In this document: in pieces, positions 7,122 through 13,462 of the stretch
Layout of the letters: each line of letters begins with the position of its first letter
How positions within the stretch are numbered: the first letter of the stretch is position 1
Origin: Aquificota bacterium
Lineage (GTDB): Bacteria > Aquificota > Aquificia > Aquificales > Hydrogenothermaceae
Reading direction: 5' to 3'
DNA length: 17,121 bases
NCBI GenBank assembly: GCA_013153765.1
Contig: JAADDT010000046.1
Coordinates: forward strand, 1-17,121
Notes under the pieces: model-generated
Seen by the model: only the letters and a program-made list of their open reading frames with translations
Database searches by the model: none
Told to the model about the DNA's origin: nothing
Program-made: the position numbers and the translations under genes

Positions 7122-7724
7122 TTAGTTCTCCCTGTAGATTATCCTTTTTTCGGTGCCGTCTGCAAACTGTATTTTTACCGGATAAAACTTTACCTTAAGC
7201 CTTTCCGGTGGCAGTTCTTTAAGTTTCTTCAGCTTACCGTCTTTCCCGTCGTACTCTATCTCAACACTTACCTTAACTTCTTCTGAAGGCTGTATAACCG
7301 TCCCGCTGAACAGGTTTAAAGCCTTGTTCACGTGTACGGTTTTTTCCGCAAGCTTCTCTCCGTTATCGTCGTATATTACCAGCTTTCCGGTAATGTTTTT
7401 CACCTTCTTTCCCGTTTTGTTTTTCAGGGCTACCTTTACCACTATCAGGTCCGATTTCTGCCACAGACTTTCTTTAAGCCTCATAGGTTTGAACTTTTTT
7501 GAAAGGAGTTTGACGCTTACCAGCTCCTCAGGTGAGGATACGGGCAGACTGTCCTCCATCTGGACTGTTTCGCCGGCAGTTATCCCTTTACCTTCAAGCC
7601 TTTCTATCCTTTTTTCAAGCTGTTTTACCTTTTCTTCAAGCCTGTTTATCCTTTCTTCCAGACTTTCGCCGTATGCGGAAAAGACCAGTCCAATAGCCGT
7701 AAGGAGGAAAAGTGCCTTTCTCAA
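7122..7724 (-). CDS. Predicted exported coiled-coil protein of unknown function
   Basis: I do not recognise this 200-residue protein. It opens with a typical signal peptide (Arg-Lys, hydrophobic core 4-16, likely cleavage after AYG at about 17-19). A charged heptad stretch at about 21-45 (SLEERINRLEEKVKQLEKRI and onward) predicts a short coiled coil for oligomerisation. The remainder, from about 65, alternates strands with Asn/Gly turns and looks like an immunoglobulin-type beta-sandwich, similar in style to periplasmic 'FxLYD' domains. No lipobox cysteine is present; indeed I see no Cys at all. The start is TTG 7724, supported by AAAGGAG six bases upstream and by the signal peptide beginning there; the next Met is at residue 56. 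It lies between secG and the RNA methyltransferase in the operon, and is probably periplasmic. Confidence 0.7.
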   Translation of the reverse strand: MRKALFLLTAIGLVFSAYGESLEERINRLEEKVKQLEKRIERLEGKGITAGETVQMEDSLPVSSPEELVSVKLLSKKFKPMRLKESLWQKSDLIVVKVALKNKTGKKVKNITGKLVIYDDNGEKLAEKTVHVNKALNLFSGTVIQPSEEVKVSVEIEYDGKDGKLKKLKELPPERLKVKFYPVKIQFADGTEKRIIYREN

Positions 7725-7727
7725 CGC

Positions 7728-8030
7728 TTACTCCTTTACTTTTTCTGTCTGTTTTGCCTCCGGTATGTCCGAAATAACGGAGGTGCTTTTGAGGGATTTG
7801 TGGTGTATGTAAGACATTGCAAATACGAGGAAAAGGAAAATTCCCCCAAGCCAGTAAGTTATTTTGGTAAGTATGTTTGAAGCTCCAGCTCCCAATACTG
7901 CCGCCGCCGCTCCAGAACCGAATATGGCTCCAATTTCCGCACCTTTTGTTTTCTGCATAAGAACAACTATTATAAGTAAGACCGCATCTATAACAAGCAG
8001 TATCGTAAGTATTGTAAAGAGTAAGTCCAT
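7728..8030 (-). CDS. secG: Preprotein translocase subunit SecG
   Basis: SecG is the small auxiliary subunit of the SecYEG channel. The 100-residue protein has two predicted membrane helices (about 3-25 and 57-75), separated by the conserved cytoplasmic loop LMQKTKGAEIGAIFGSGAA (24-42), which matches the family's LLQ-K-GGLGAAFG-G motif. The last 25 residues are a charged tail. ATG 8030 lies one base after the tpiA stop, with GGAGGT just upstream. The tpiA-secG order is widely conserved in bacteria, which supports the call. Confidence 0.92.
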   Translation of the reverse strand: MDLLFTILTILLVIDAVLLIIVVLMQKTKGAEIGAIFGSGAAAAVLGAGASNILTKITYWLGGIFLFLVFAMSYIHHKSLKSTSVISDIPEAKQTEKVKE

Positions 8031-8031
8031 T

Positions 8032-8802
8032 TTATACCTCCAGCACTTCGGTTATTACCTTGTAAAACCTTTCAGGGTCAAGACTTGCAGTCCCGACCAG
8101 AAAGCCGTCTACGTTAGGCTCCCTTATAAGCTCCCTTGCGTTTTTTTCGTTCACGCTCCCGCCGTAGAGTATCCTCGTTTTGTGGTCGTTTCCCTTTGAT
8201 ATTTCGTTGATTAAAGACCTGATAAACCTGTGGACTTCCTGTGCCTGCTCCGGCGTTGCGTTAACGCCAGTTCCTATTGCCCATACAGGCTCGTACGCTA
8301 TGTCTATGTAAACCAGGTCCCTCTCAACGCCGGCAAGTCCGTTTCTTATCTGCCTTTCCACCACTGAAAGTGTTCTGCCCTGCTCCCTTTCCTCTATCGT
8401 TTCTCCCACGCAGAGTATCGGTCTTATGCCGTGTTCAACGGCTGATATTACCTTTTTGTTTATAAGGCTGTCCCTTTCTCCAAATATGTGTCTCCTTTCA
8501 GAATGTCCAAGTATTACGTATTCCACTTCCAGTTCGGTAAGCATCAGGGGTGATATTTCTCCTGTGAATGCTCCCTTTTCCTCGTAATACATGTTTTGTG
8601 CACCTAATTTCACGTTGTATTCACCTTCCCTCCTTGCCGCATCAAGCTTTATTGATGCTGAAGAAAGGGCTGTAAACGGCGGTGCTATCATTATTTCAAC
8701 TTTAGTAAGGTCCTTCACAGCCGGAAGGAAAAGCTCCAGATACTCAAGCGTTTCTCCGACGGTTTTGTTCATCTTCCAGTTGCCGGCAACAAGGTATCCC
8801 AT
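8032..8802 (-). CDS. tpiA: Triose-phosphate isomerase
   Basis: TpiA interconverts dihydroxyacetone phosphate and glyceraldehyde 3-phosphate in glycolysis and gluconeogenesis. The 256-residue protein has the complete active site: Asn8 and Lys10 in AGNWKMN, His100 in ILGHSERR, Glu171 in the AYEPVWAIGTG signature (169-179), and the phosphate-binding GGSV (214-217) and GTASL loops. ATG 8802 has GGGGGAA upstream and follows the gpmA stop by one base. Together with gpmA and secG it forms the metabolic middle of the atpC-mraY operon. In an autotroph it would mainly serve gluconeogenesis; that is inference. Confidence 0.98.
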   Translation of the reverse strand: MGYLVAGNWKMNKTVGETLEYLELFLPAVKDLTKVEIMIAPPFTALSSASIKLDAARREGEYNVKLGAQNMYYEEKGAFTGEISPLMLTELEVEYVILGHSERRHIFGERDSLINKKVISAVEHGIRPILCVGETIEEREQGRTLSVVERQIRNGLAGVERDLVYIDIAYEPVWAIGTGVNATPEQAQEVHRFIRSLINEISKGNDHKTRILYGGSVNEKNARELIREPNVDGFLVGTASLDPERFYKVITEVLEV

Positions 8803-8803
8803 C

Positions 8804-9418
8804 TTATTCCCCCAGTTCCCTTATCTCTTTTTCCAAAACCTTGCCTTTTTCGTCCAGATTGTAAACTATCGGCGTCCCTGTAGGTATTTCAACCTTCACT
8901 ATCTCTTCAGGTGATAGGTTTTCCAGATACATTATTATTGACCTTAAGGAGTTTCCGTGTGCCACCACCAGAACGTCCCTGCCGTCCAGTATGTCTCCCA
9001 TTATTGCCCTTTCAAGGAATGGTATTGTCCTGTTTGCCGTATCCTTCAGGGATTCGCCTTCAGGGGGAGGTATGTCGTAGCTCCTTCTCCACAGGTGGAC
9101 GATTTCCGCTCCCCATTTTTCCCTTGCCCTGTCCTTGTTTAGTCCCTGTAAAGCACCGTAATGCCTTTCGTTTAAAGCTTTGTCCTTTATTACCGGAATA
9201 AGCAGTCCTACTGTCTCAAGTATTATCCTTAAGGTTTCCTGTGCCCTTGAAAGCTCGGAGGTATAGGCTACGGAAAACCTGATGTCCTTCAGCAGTTCAC
9301 CAGCCTTGTAAGCCTCCTCCTTTCCCTTTTCGGTAAGTGGCACGTCTATCCAGCCTGTAAACCTGTTTTGTAAGTTCCATACGGACTGTCCGTGTCTTAC
9401 AAGCACCAGTTTAGGCAT
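8804..9418 (-). CDS. gpmA: 2,3-bisphosphoglycerate-dependent phosphoglycerate mutase
   Basis: GpmA interconverts 3- and 2-phosphoglycerate. The protein (204 residues from the chosen start) is a histidine-phosphatase fold enzyme: LVRHGQSVWN carries the phosphorylated histidine (His9 from this start), followed by FTGWIDVPLTEKG, the YTSELSRAQET arginine motif, ERHYGALQGLNK with the catalytic Glu, and VLVVAHGNSLR with the second histidine. The ERHYGALQGLNK segment indicates a true mutase rather than a generic phosphatase. It is shorter than E. coli GpmA (about 250), as in many bacteria. I use ATG 9418 rather than the TTG at 9424: GGGGAG is 7 bases before the ATG but almost touches the TTG. The ATG overlaps the upstream gene's TAA by 8 bp. 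Confidence 0.95.
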   Translation of the reverse strand: MPKLVLVRHGQSVWNLQNRFTGWIDVPLTEKGKEEAYKAGELLKDIRFSVAYTSELSRAQETLRIILETVGLLIPVIKDKALNERHYGALQGLNKDRAREKWGAEIVHLWRRSYDIPPPEGESLKDTANRTIPFLERAIMGDILDGRDVLVVAHGNSLRSIIMYLENLSPEEIVKVEIPTGTPIVYNLDEKGKVLEKEIRELGE

Positions 9419-9740
9419 TGACAAACTCCCCTTCTTTTTTTTCTATTTTACCATTAAATTGTTTGATCATTTTTTCCATCGGGATAAAACCAAACGGTAT
9501 TACGGAGTAAATCAGCATTTTTATGACGAACCTGTTGTCAAGGTTGTTTTTCTTCCTTGCGTCGTACAGTGCGTAAAGGAACAAAAGCCACAGAAAGCCG
9601 TGTATTGAACCGAACACCATCGTTGCTATTTTGTATCCCCAGATGTATTTTAGCGGCATTGCGACGAAAACCAGCACTATCAGGGATATTCCCTCTATGA
9701 GGGACACCTTTGCAAGGAAGTCCATAGATTTTTTATCCAT
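9411..9740 (-). CDS. DUF3817-family small membrane protein
   Basis: This 109-residue integral membrane protein has three likely membrane segments (about 12-28, 37-58 and 71-88). It carries the DUF3817 hallmarks: an N-terminal EG in the first helix (SLIEGISL), VAMPLKY at the helix end (26-32) and GSIHGFL (44-50). The family has no established function that I know. The start is ATG 9740, with AAGGAG six bases upstream inside the preceding gene; an upstream TTG at 9767 is open in frame but has no such site. Both ends overlap their neighbours by 8 bp, which suggests translational coupling to the methyltransferase gene before it and to gpmA after it. Confidence 0.78.
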   Translation of the reverse strand: MDKKSMDFLAKVSLIEGISLIVLVFVAMPLKYIWGYKIATMVFGSIHGFLWLLFLYALYDARKKNNLDNRFVIKMLIYSVIPFGFIPMEKMIKQFNGKIEKKEGEFVNA

Positions 9741-10494
9741 CTTTTTCTCCTTCGTGGAATTTTTCAAGGATAAATTCTACCTCTTCCGTGTACTTCTTTT
9801 TATCGGGATTGTCATAAACAACCAGCGGTTTTTCAACCGTCTCACCGCCAGCTTTACCTCCCTTTACCGCCTCAAGGAGGAAGTGTGTAGCCTTTTCTCC
9901 AAGCGTCGGGTGGACGAACCTGTACCTTTTCGGCTGGAGGTTTTTTTCCGTCAGCAGGTTAACTGCCTGTGAAAGCCTTGTGGCAGGATATACAAAAAAC
10001 AGTCTCCCTTTAGGCTTAAGCAGGTAAGAGGCGGCTTTTACGAAATCCTTAAGGCTTCCCTCTATTTCGTACCTTCCCAAAGCCTTTTCGTCCGTTTTTA
10101 TCCCTTCCGGCGGAGGGTGGTATGGAGGGTTGAAAACAACGTAATCAAAGGTTTCGGGACGGAAAATCCTTTTTATCTCCCTGATGTCTCCTTTAAAGAC
10201 CTGTCCCTTTACCTTGTTAAGCTGTAAGTTTCTCCACGCCTGCGAAAACAGGCTTTCCTGTAGCTCAACACCGTAAAGCTTAAGGTTTTTATATTTCAGT
10301 GAAAGCAGTAAGAGGATTATGCCGTTTCCCGTCCCAAGGTCTATCAGTGAGGCAGGTCTGTCCGGCAGTTTTACGAAGTCCGCAAGGAAAACGCTGTCAA
10401 CGTTAAACCTGTATCCGTTCCTGCTCTGGATTACCTGTAGTTTTCCCCGTATGAAGCGGTCTATACTCTCGTTTTCCTTCGGTTTTATTTCCAT
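9733..10494 (-). CDS. TrmN6/YfiC-like SAM-dependent N6-adenine methyltransferase
   Basis: A Rossmann-fold methyltransferase of 253 residues. The SAM-binding motif I is IDLGTGNGII (51-60), the acidic ribose-binding residue is in YGVELQE (74-80), and the catalytic NPPY (122-125) is that of N6-adenine (or similar amino-group) methyltransferases. The N-terminal segment IQSRNGYRFNVDSVFLADFV (22-41) is characteristic of the YfiC/TrmN6 family, which methylates A37 of tRNA1(Val) in E. coli. The exact substrate here is inferred. ATG 10494 abuts the atpC TAA; the best Shine-Dalgarno (AAGG) is only 3 bases from it, so expression probably relies on coupling to atpC. Confidence 0.82.
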   Translation of the reverse strand: MEIKPKENESIDRFIRGKLQVIQSRNGYRFNVDSVFLADFVKLPDRPASLIDLGTGNGIILLLLSLKYKNLKLYGVELQESLFSQAWRNLQLNKVKGQVFKGDIREIKRIFRPETFDYVVFNPPYHPPPEGIKTDEKALGRYEIEGSLKDFVKAASYLLKPKGRLFFVYPATRLSQAVNLLTEKNLQPKRYRFVHPTLGEKATHFLLEAVKGGKAGGETVEKPLVVYDNPDKKKYTEEVEFILEKFHEGEKDG

Positions 10495-10905
10495 TTACCT
10501 TATTTTTACGCCTGCAAGCTCAAGGAGTATTTCCGCCCTTTCCCTCAACCTTTCGTAGTACTCTATCTCTTCCAGCGACAGGGTTTCTTTATGTTCCAGT
10601 TTTGCCCTTGCCTCTTCAAGTATTTTCTTTTCCCTTTCAACGTTTATTTCGGCTATTTCAAAGACTTCTTCCGCAAGGACGATAACTCTGTCTCCTCTAA
10701 CGTCAATTGTTCCGTATGTGGTGGCAAGTTCTATAGGCTCTTCTTCAGGTCTTTCTATACGGAGTTTTCCGGGAACGACGTTTGTAAGGAGTAGCATGTG
10801 GTTTTCCAGTATTCCTATCTCACCGTCAGAAGTGTTTATTACCGTTTGCTCAACCTCTCCCTGAAAAATTATGCCGTTTGGTGTAACCACCTCAAGCTGA
10901 TACAT
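10495..10905 (-). CDS. atpC: F-type ATP synthase epsilon subunit
   Basis: AtpC is the epsilon subunit of the F1 central stalk, which couples rotation and inhibits ATP hydrolysis. The 136-residue protein has the N-terminal beta-sandwich (MYQLEVVTPNGIIFQGEVEQ, then TSDGEIGILENHMLLLTNVVPGKLRI) and a C-terminal two-helix hairpin from about residue 85, rich in Glu/Lys. ATG 10905 has AGGAGG six bases upstream. It is the first gene of a nine-gene leftward operon and is not next to any other ATP synthase gene in this window; atpD is normally its neighbour. Confidence 0.95.
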   Translation of the reverse strand: MYQLEVVTPNGIIFQGEVEQTVINTSDGEIGILENHMLLLTNVVPGKLRIERPEEEPIELATTYGTIDVRGDRVIVLAEEVFEIAEINVEREKKILEEARAKLEHKETLSLEEIEYYERLRERAEILLELAGVKIR

Positions 10906-10982
10906 TCCTTGCCTCCTATTAAATCTTTCAATAAATTAGTTTACAATAAATTGGACTAAATTTCACAAAAGGGGGTGGCGTT
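10906..10982. promoter_or_regulatory. Divergent promoter region between atpC and elbB
   Basis: This 77-bp AT-rich gap must hold the promoters of two long divergent operons. On the plus strand TACAAT (10942-10947) is the best -10 candidate, with only TTAAAT at the 17-base -35 position. On the minus strand TTGTGA followed after 17 bases by TGTAAA is the best pair. Neither is strong. GGGGGTGG before elbB and AGGAGG before atpC mark the ribosome-binding sites. Confidence 0.4.
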
Positions 10983-11639
10983 ATGAAGGTAGGCGTTTTA
11001 CTTGCAGGGTGCGGTGTTTTTGACGGTGCGGAAATACACGAGGCAACACTTACGCTTTACTTCCTTGATAAGGAAGGGGTTGAGATTGTGTGTATGGCTC
11101 CAAACATTCCCCAGAAGGAGGTAATAAACCACCTGAACGGGGAAAAGATGGACGAGACGAGAAACGTGCTTGTTGAGGCGGCAAGGATAGCAAGGGGGAA
11201 CATAAAGGACATAAACGAGGTTTCCGCCGATGACATAGATGCCCTTATTATGCCCGGTGGATACGGCGTGGCTAAAAACTTCTCAAACTTCCTTGAAAAG
11301 GGTGCTGATGCGGACGTTATACCGGAAGTAAAAAGGTTGCTTGTTGAGATGTTCCAGAAAGGAAAGCCTATAGGTGCTGTCTGCATATCTCCCGTGATAG
11401 TTGCGGCGGCTTTAAGGGAGGCTAAGGCAAAGCTTACTATCGGCAGTGATGAGGATGTGGCAAAGGCTATAGAGGCTATGGGACAGCAACATCTGGTATG
11501 TCCTGTATCGGAAGCCCTTGTTGACGAGGAAAATAAGATAGTATCAACTCCAGCCTATATGGAGGGTAAAACCATAAAGGACGTGGCTGAAGGAATAGAA
11601 AAGCTGGTTAAGGAAGTGTTAAGGCTGGCGAAAAAGTAA
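10983..11639 (+). CDS. elbB: ElbB-like glyoxalase, DJ-1/PfpI superfamily
   Basis: This 218-residue protein matches ElbB of E. coli along its whole length as I recall it: GCGVFDGAEIHEATLTL (9-25), MAPN, INHLNGE, ETRNVLVEAARIARG, the PGGYGVAKN loop (91-99) and GAVCISP with the nucleophile-elbow Cys134. E. coli ElbB has been reported to have glyoxalase activity and an effect on isoprenoid yield; its physiological substrate is unsettled. Start ATG 10983 follows GGGGGTGG. It is the first gene of the rightward operon, 9 bp before the dCTP-deaminase-like gene. Confidence 0.88.
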   Translation: MKVGVLLAGCGVFDGAEIHEATLTLYFLDKEGVEIVCMAPNIPQKEVINHLNGEKMDETRNVLVEAARIARGNIKDINEVSADDIDALIMPGGYGVAKNFSNFLEKGADADVIPEVKRLLVEMFQKGKPIGAVCISPVIVAAALREAKAKLTIGSDEDVAKAIEAMGQQHLVCPVSEALVDEENKIVSTPAYMEGKTIKDVAEGIEKLVKEVLRLAKK

Positions 11640-11648
11640 GGGGATAAG

Positions 11649-12122
11649 ATGCTTTTAAACAGTAAACAGATTAAAGAACTGCTGAAAATCGGGTCTATTG
11701 AGATAGAACCGTTTGACGAGGAATTACAGCTCCAGCCTTCCTCAATAGACCTGCGGACTTCTGACAGGTTTTACAGGTATCCGAGGGAGCTGGAGCCGGA
11801 ACTCCAAATACTTGATCCGAAAAATCCTTACCTGAACATAATGGAAAAGGACTACATATCGGACAGGGGTATAGTGGTAGAGCCGAAAAGGTTTTTCGTG
11901 GTAGATGCCCTTGAGTACATCAACCTTCCGGAAAACATAGCTCCCTTTCTACAGCCAAAGTTCAGGCTTGCCAGAATGGGACTTGAGCTGGTCAATACCG
12001 GCTGGCTTGAGCACGGCTTTGAGGGGAACATAACCTTCTGCATATACAACGCTAACGAGTATCCTGTAAGGCTTTTTGCCGGTATGTCCATAGCCCAGAT
12101 TTTCCTTACAAAATCCGAATAA
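11649..12122 (+). CDS. dCTP deaminase/dUTPase-superfamily protein with non-canonical active site
   Basis: The 157-residue protein is clearly homologous to dCTP deaminase: LNSKQIKELLKIGSIEIEPF at the N-terminus, LQPSSIDLRTSDRF (28-41) and the core PKFRLARMGLEL to FAGMSIAQIFL (103-153). Against the E. coli motif GRSSLARLGL it reads PKFRLARMGL, so the phosphate-contacting Ser pair is replaced by Phe105 and Arg106, while the Arg of 'LAR' is kept (Arg109). The catalytic Glu138 of E. coli, in VLEFYN, aligns with Cys131 in TFCIYN. The turn between them is one residue shorter. The C-terminal nucleotide-binding tail (YRNQQG type) is absent; the gene stops right after the core, and the AAGGAGG of hom begins in the stop codon. 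It may be a homologue with another activity or none. Start ATG 11649. Confidence 0.75.
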   Translation: MLLNSKQIKELLKIGSIEIEPFDEELQLQPSSIDLRTSDRFYRYPRELEPELQILDPKNPYLNIMEKDYISDRGIVVEPKRFFVVDALEYINLPENIAPFLQPKFRLARMGLELVNTGWLEHGFEGNITFCIYNANEYPVRLFAGMSIAQIFLTKSE

Positions 12123-12133
12123 GGAGGCTGTTA

Positions 12134-13462
12134 TTGGAAGCTGTTAACGTGGCTGTTGTCGGGTACGGTGTTGTAGGCAACGGTGTAGCCCGTATTTTGG
12201 AAGAAAAGAAGGAACTGCTGAAGAAAAAAAGCGGAATAGAAATAAACCTGAAAAAGGTATATACGAGGAACTGGAACAGGGATTTTGATTATTCCCTGCC
12301 GGAGGAAAAGAAAGCTAACTCCCTTGAAGAGGTACTGGAGGACGGCAGTATAAACATAATAGTGGAGCTGACGGGGGGTATTGATTTTCCCTTAAAGCTT
12401 TTCAGGGAAGCGGCGTTAAGGGGAAAGCACTTTATTACCGCAAACAAGGCACTCCTTGCGGAAAAGGGTAAGGAGGTTTTTTCCCTTGCGGAGGAAAAGG
12501 GAATAAGGGTAGGTTTTGAGGGGGCGGTAGCCGGCGGTATTCCCATAATAAGAGCGTTAAGGGAAGGTCTGGTGGCAAACGAGATACTGAAGGTTTACGG
12601 CATTCTGAACGGGACTACCAATTACATACTGACGAAGATGCTGAAAGAGGGACGGAGTTTTCAGGAGGTTTTACAGGAGGCACAGAAGCTCGGATATGCG
12701 GAAGCCGACCCTACGCTGGACATTAACGGGACTGACGCCGCCCACAAGATAGCCATACTGTCTTCCCTTTCCTTCGGCGGTTTTGTTGATTTTGAAGGTG
12801 TTTACGTGGAAGGGATAGAAAACATAGACAGTCTGGACATAGATTTAGGCAGGGAATTGGGCTACACGCTGAAGCTACTTGCAATTGCAAAAAGCCACAA
12901 CGGTGAGGTTGAGGTAAGGGTGCATCCCACTTTTCTGCCTTCTGACCATCCCCTTTCAAAGGTTGACGGGGTTTACAACGCCGTTATGGTGGAAGGGGAT
13001 TACGTAGGTGAGACGATGTTTTACGGTAAGGGTGCAGGTAGCCTGCCTACCGCCAGTGCTGTTGTAAGCGACATCGTGGACATAGGTAAGAGCATAGCTT
13101 TAGGGTTAGGCAGGGAGATAGAGATAACATCTATGAACTGGCAACACAGGGATTTATCCCTTACGAAGGCTGACGACTTTTATACCAGATATTACCTCCG
13201 CTTTACCGTTCCGGACATTACGGGGGTGCTTGCAAAGGTAGCCACCGTTTTTGCCAAATACAACATAAGCATTGCCGCAGTAATCCAGAAGGAGAAAGTT
13301 CTGTCCTTCACTGAAAGGAGGGACGAAAAAATAGTTCCGCTGGTAATACTTACACATACCGCTTCAGAAAACAACATACAGAAAGCCATACGGGAGATAG
13401 AAAGGGAAAACATCACCGTAAAAAGGACAGTCCTTATCAGGGTTGAAGACGAAGAAAAATGA
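12134..13462 (+). CDS. hom: Homoserine dehydrogenase with C-terminal ACT domain
   Basis: Hom reduces aspartate semialdehyde to homoserine, the branch point to threonine and methionine. The 442-residue protein has an N-terminal Rossmann domain (VVGYGVVGNG, 8-17), HFITANKALLA (99-109), the catalytic-domain motifs AGGIP (133-137), NGTTNYI (159-165) and GYAEADPTLDINGTDAAHK (187-205), and a C-terminal ACT domain (about 353-432) that in this family mediates threonine feedback. No aspartokinase is fused to it. The start is TTG 12134, six bases after AGGAGG (12122-12127). The site overlaps the preceding gene's stop, suggesting coupling. Its TGA overlaps the next ATG by 4 bp (ATGA). thrB is in the efp operon at the left end. 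Confidence 0.96.
   Translation: MEAVNVAVVGYGVVGNGVARILEEKKELLKKKSGIEINLKKVYTRNWNRDFDYSLPEEKKANSLEEVLEDGSINIIVELTGGIDFPLKLFREAALRGKHFITANKALLAEKGKEVFSLAEEKGIRVGFEGAVAGGIPIIRALREGLVANEILKVYGILNGTTNYILTKMLKEGRSFQEVLQEAQKLGYAEADPTLDINGTDAAHKIAILSSLSFGGFVDFEGVYVEGIENIDSLDIDLGRELGYTLKLLAIAKSHNGEVEVRVHPTFLPSDHPLSKVDGVYNAVMVEGDYVGETMFYGKGAGSLPTASAVVSDIVDIGKSIALGLGREIEITSMNWQHRDLSLTKADDFYTRYYLRFTVPDITGVLAKVATVFAKYNISIAAVIQKEKVLSFTERRDEKIVPLVILTHTASENNIQKAIREIERENITVKRTVLIRVEDEEK

Noticed and set aside
9411..9767. Longer starts at in-frame TTG codons for the DUF3817 gene, gpmA (9424), hldD (1800) and the Roadblock-like gene (16583).
   Set aside because: In each case a good Shine-Dalgarno is correctly spaced for the downstream ATG, and the TTG is too close to it or has none.
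12100..12140. Frameshift or premature stop cutting off the C-terminal tail of the dCTP-deaminase-like gene.
   Set aside because: The stop codon merges into the AAGGAGG site of hom, and hom starts 12 bp later, so there is no room in any frame for a lost tail.
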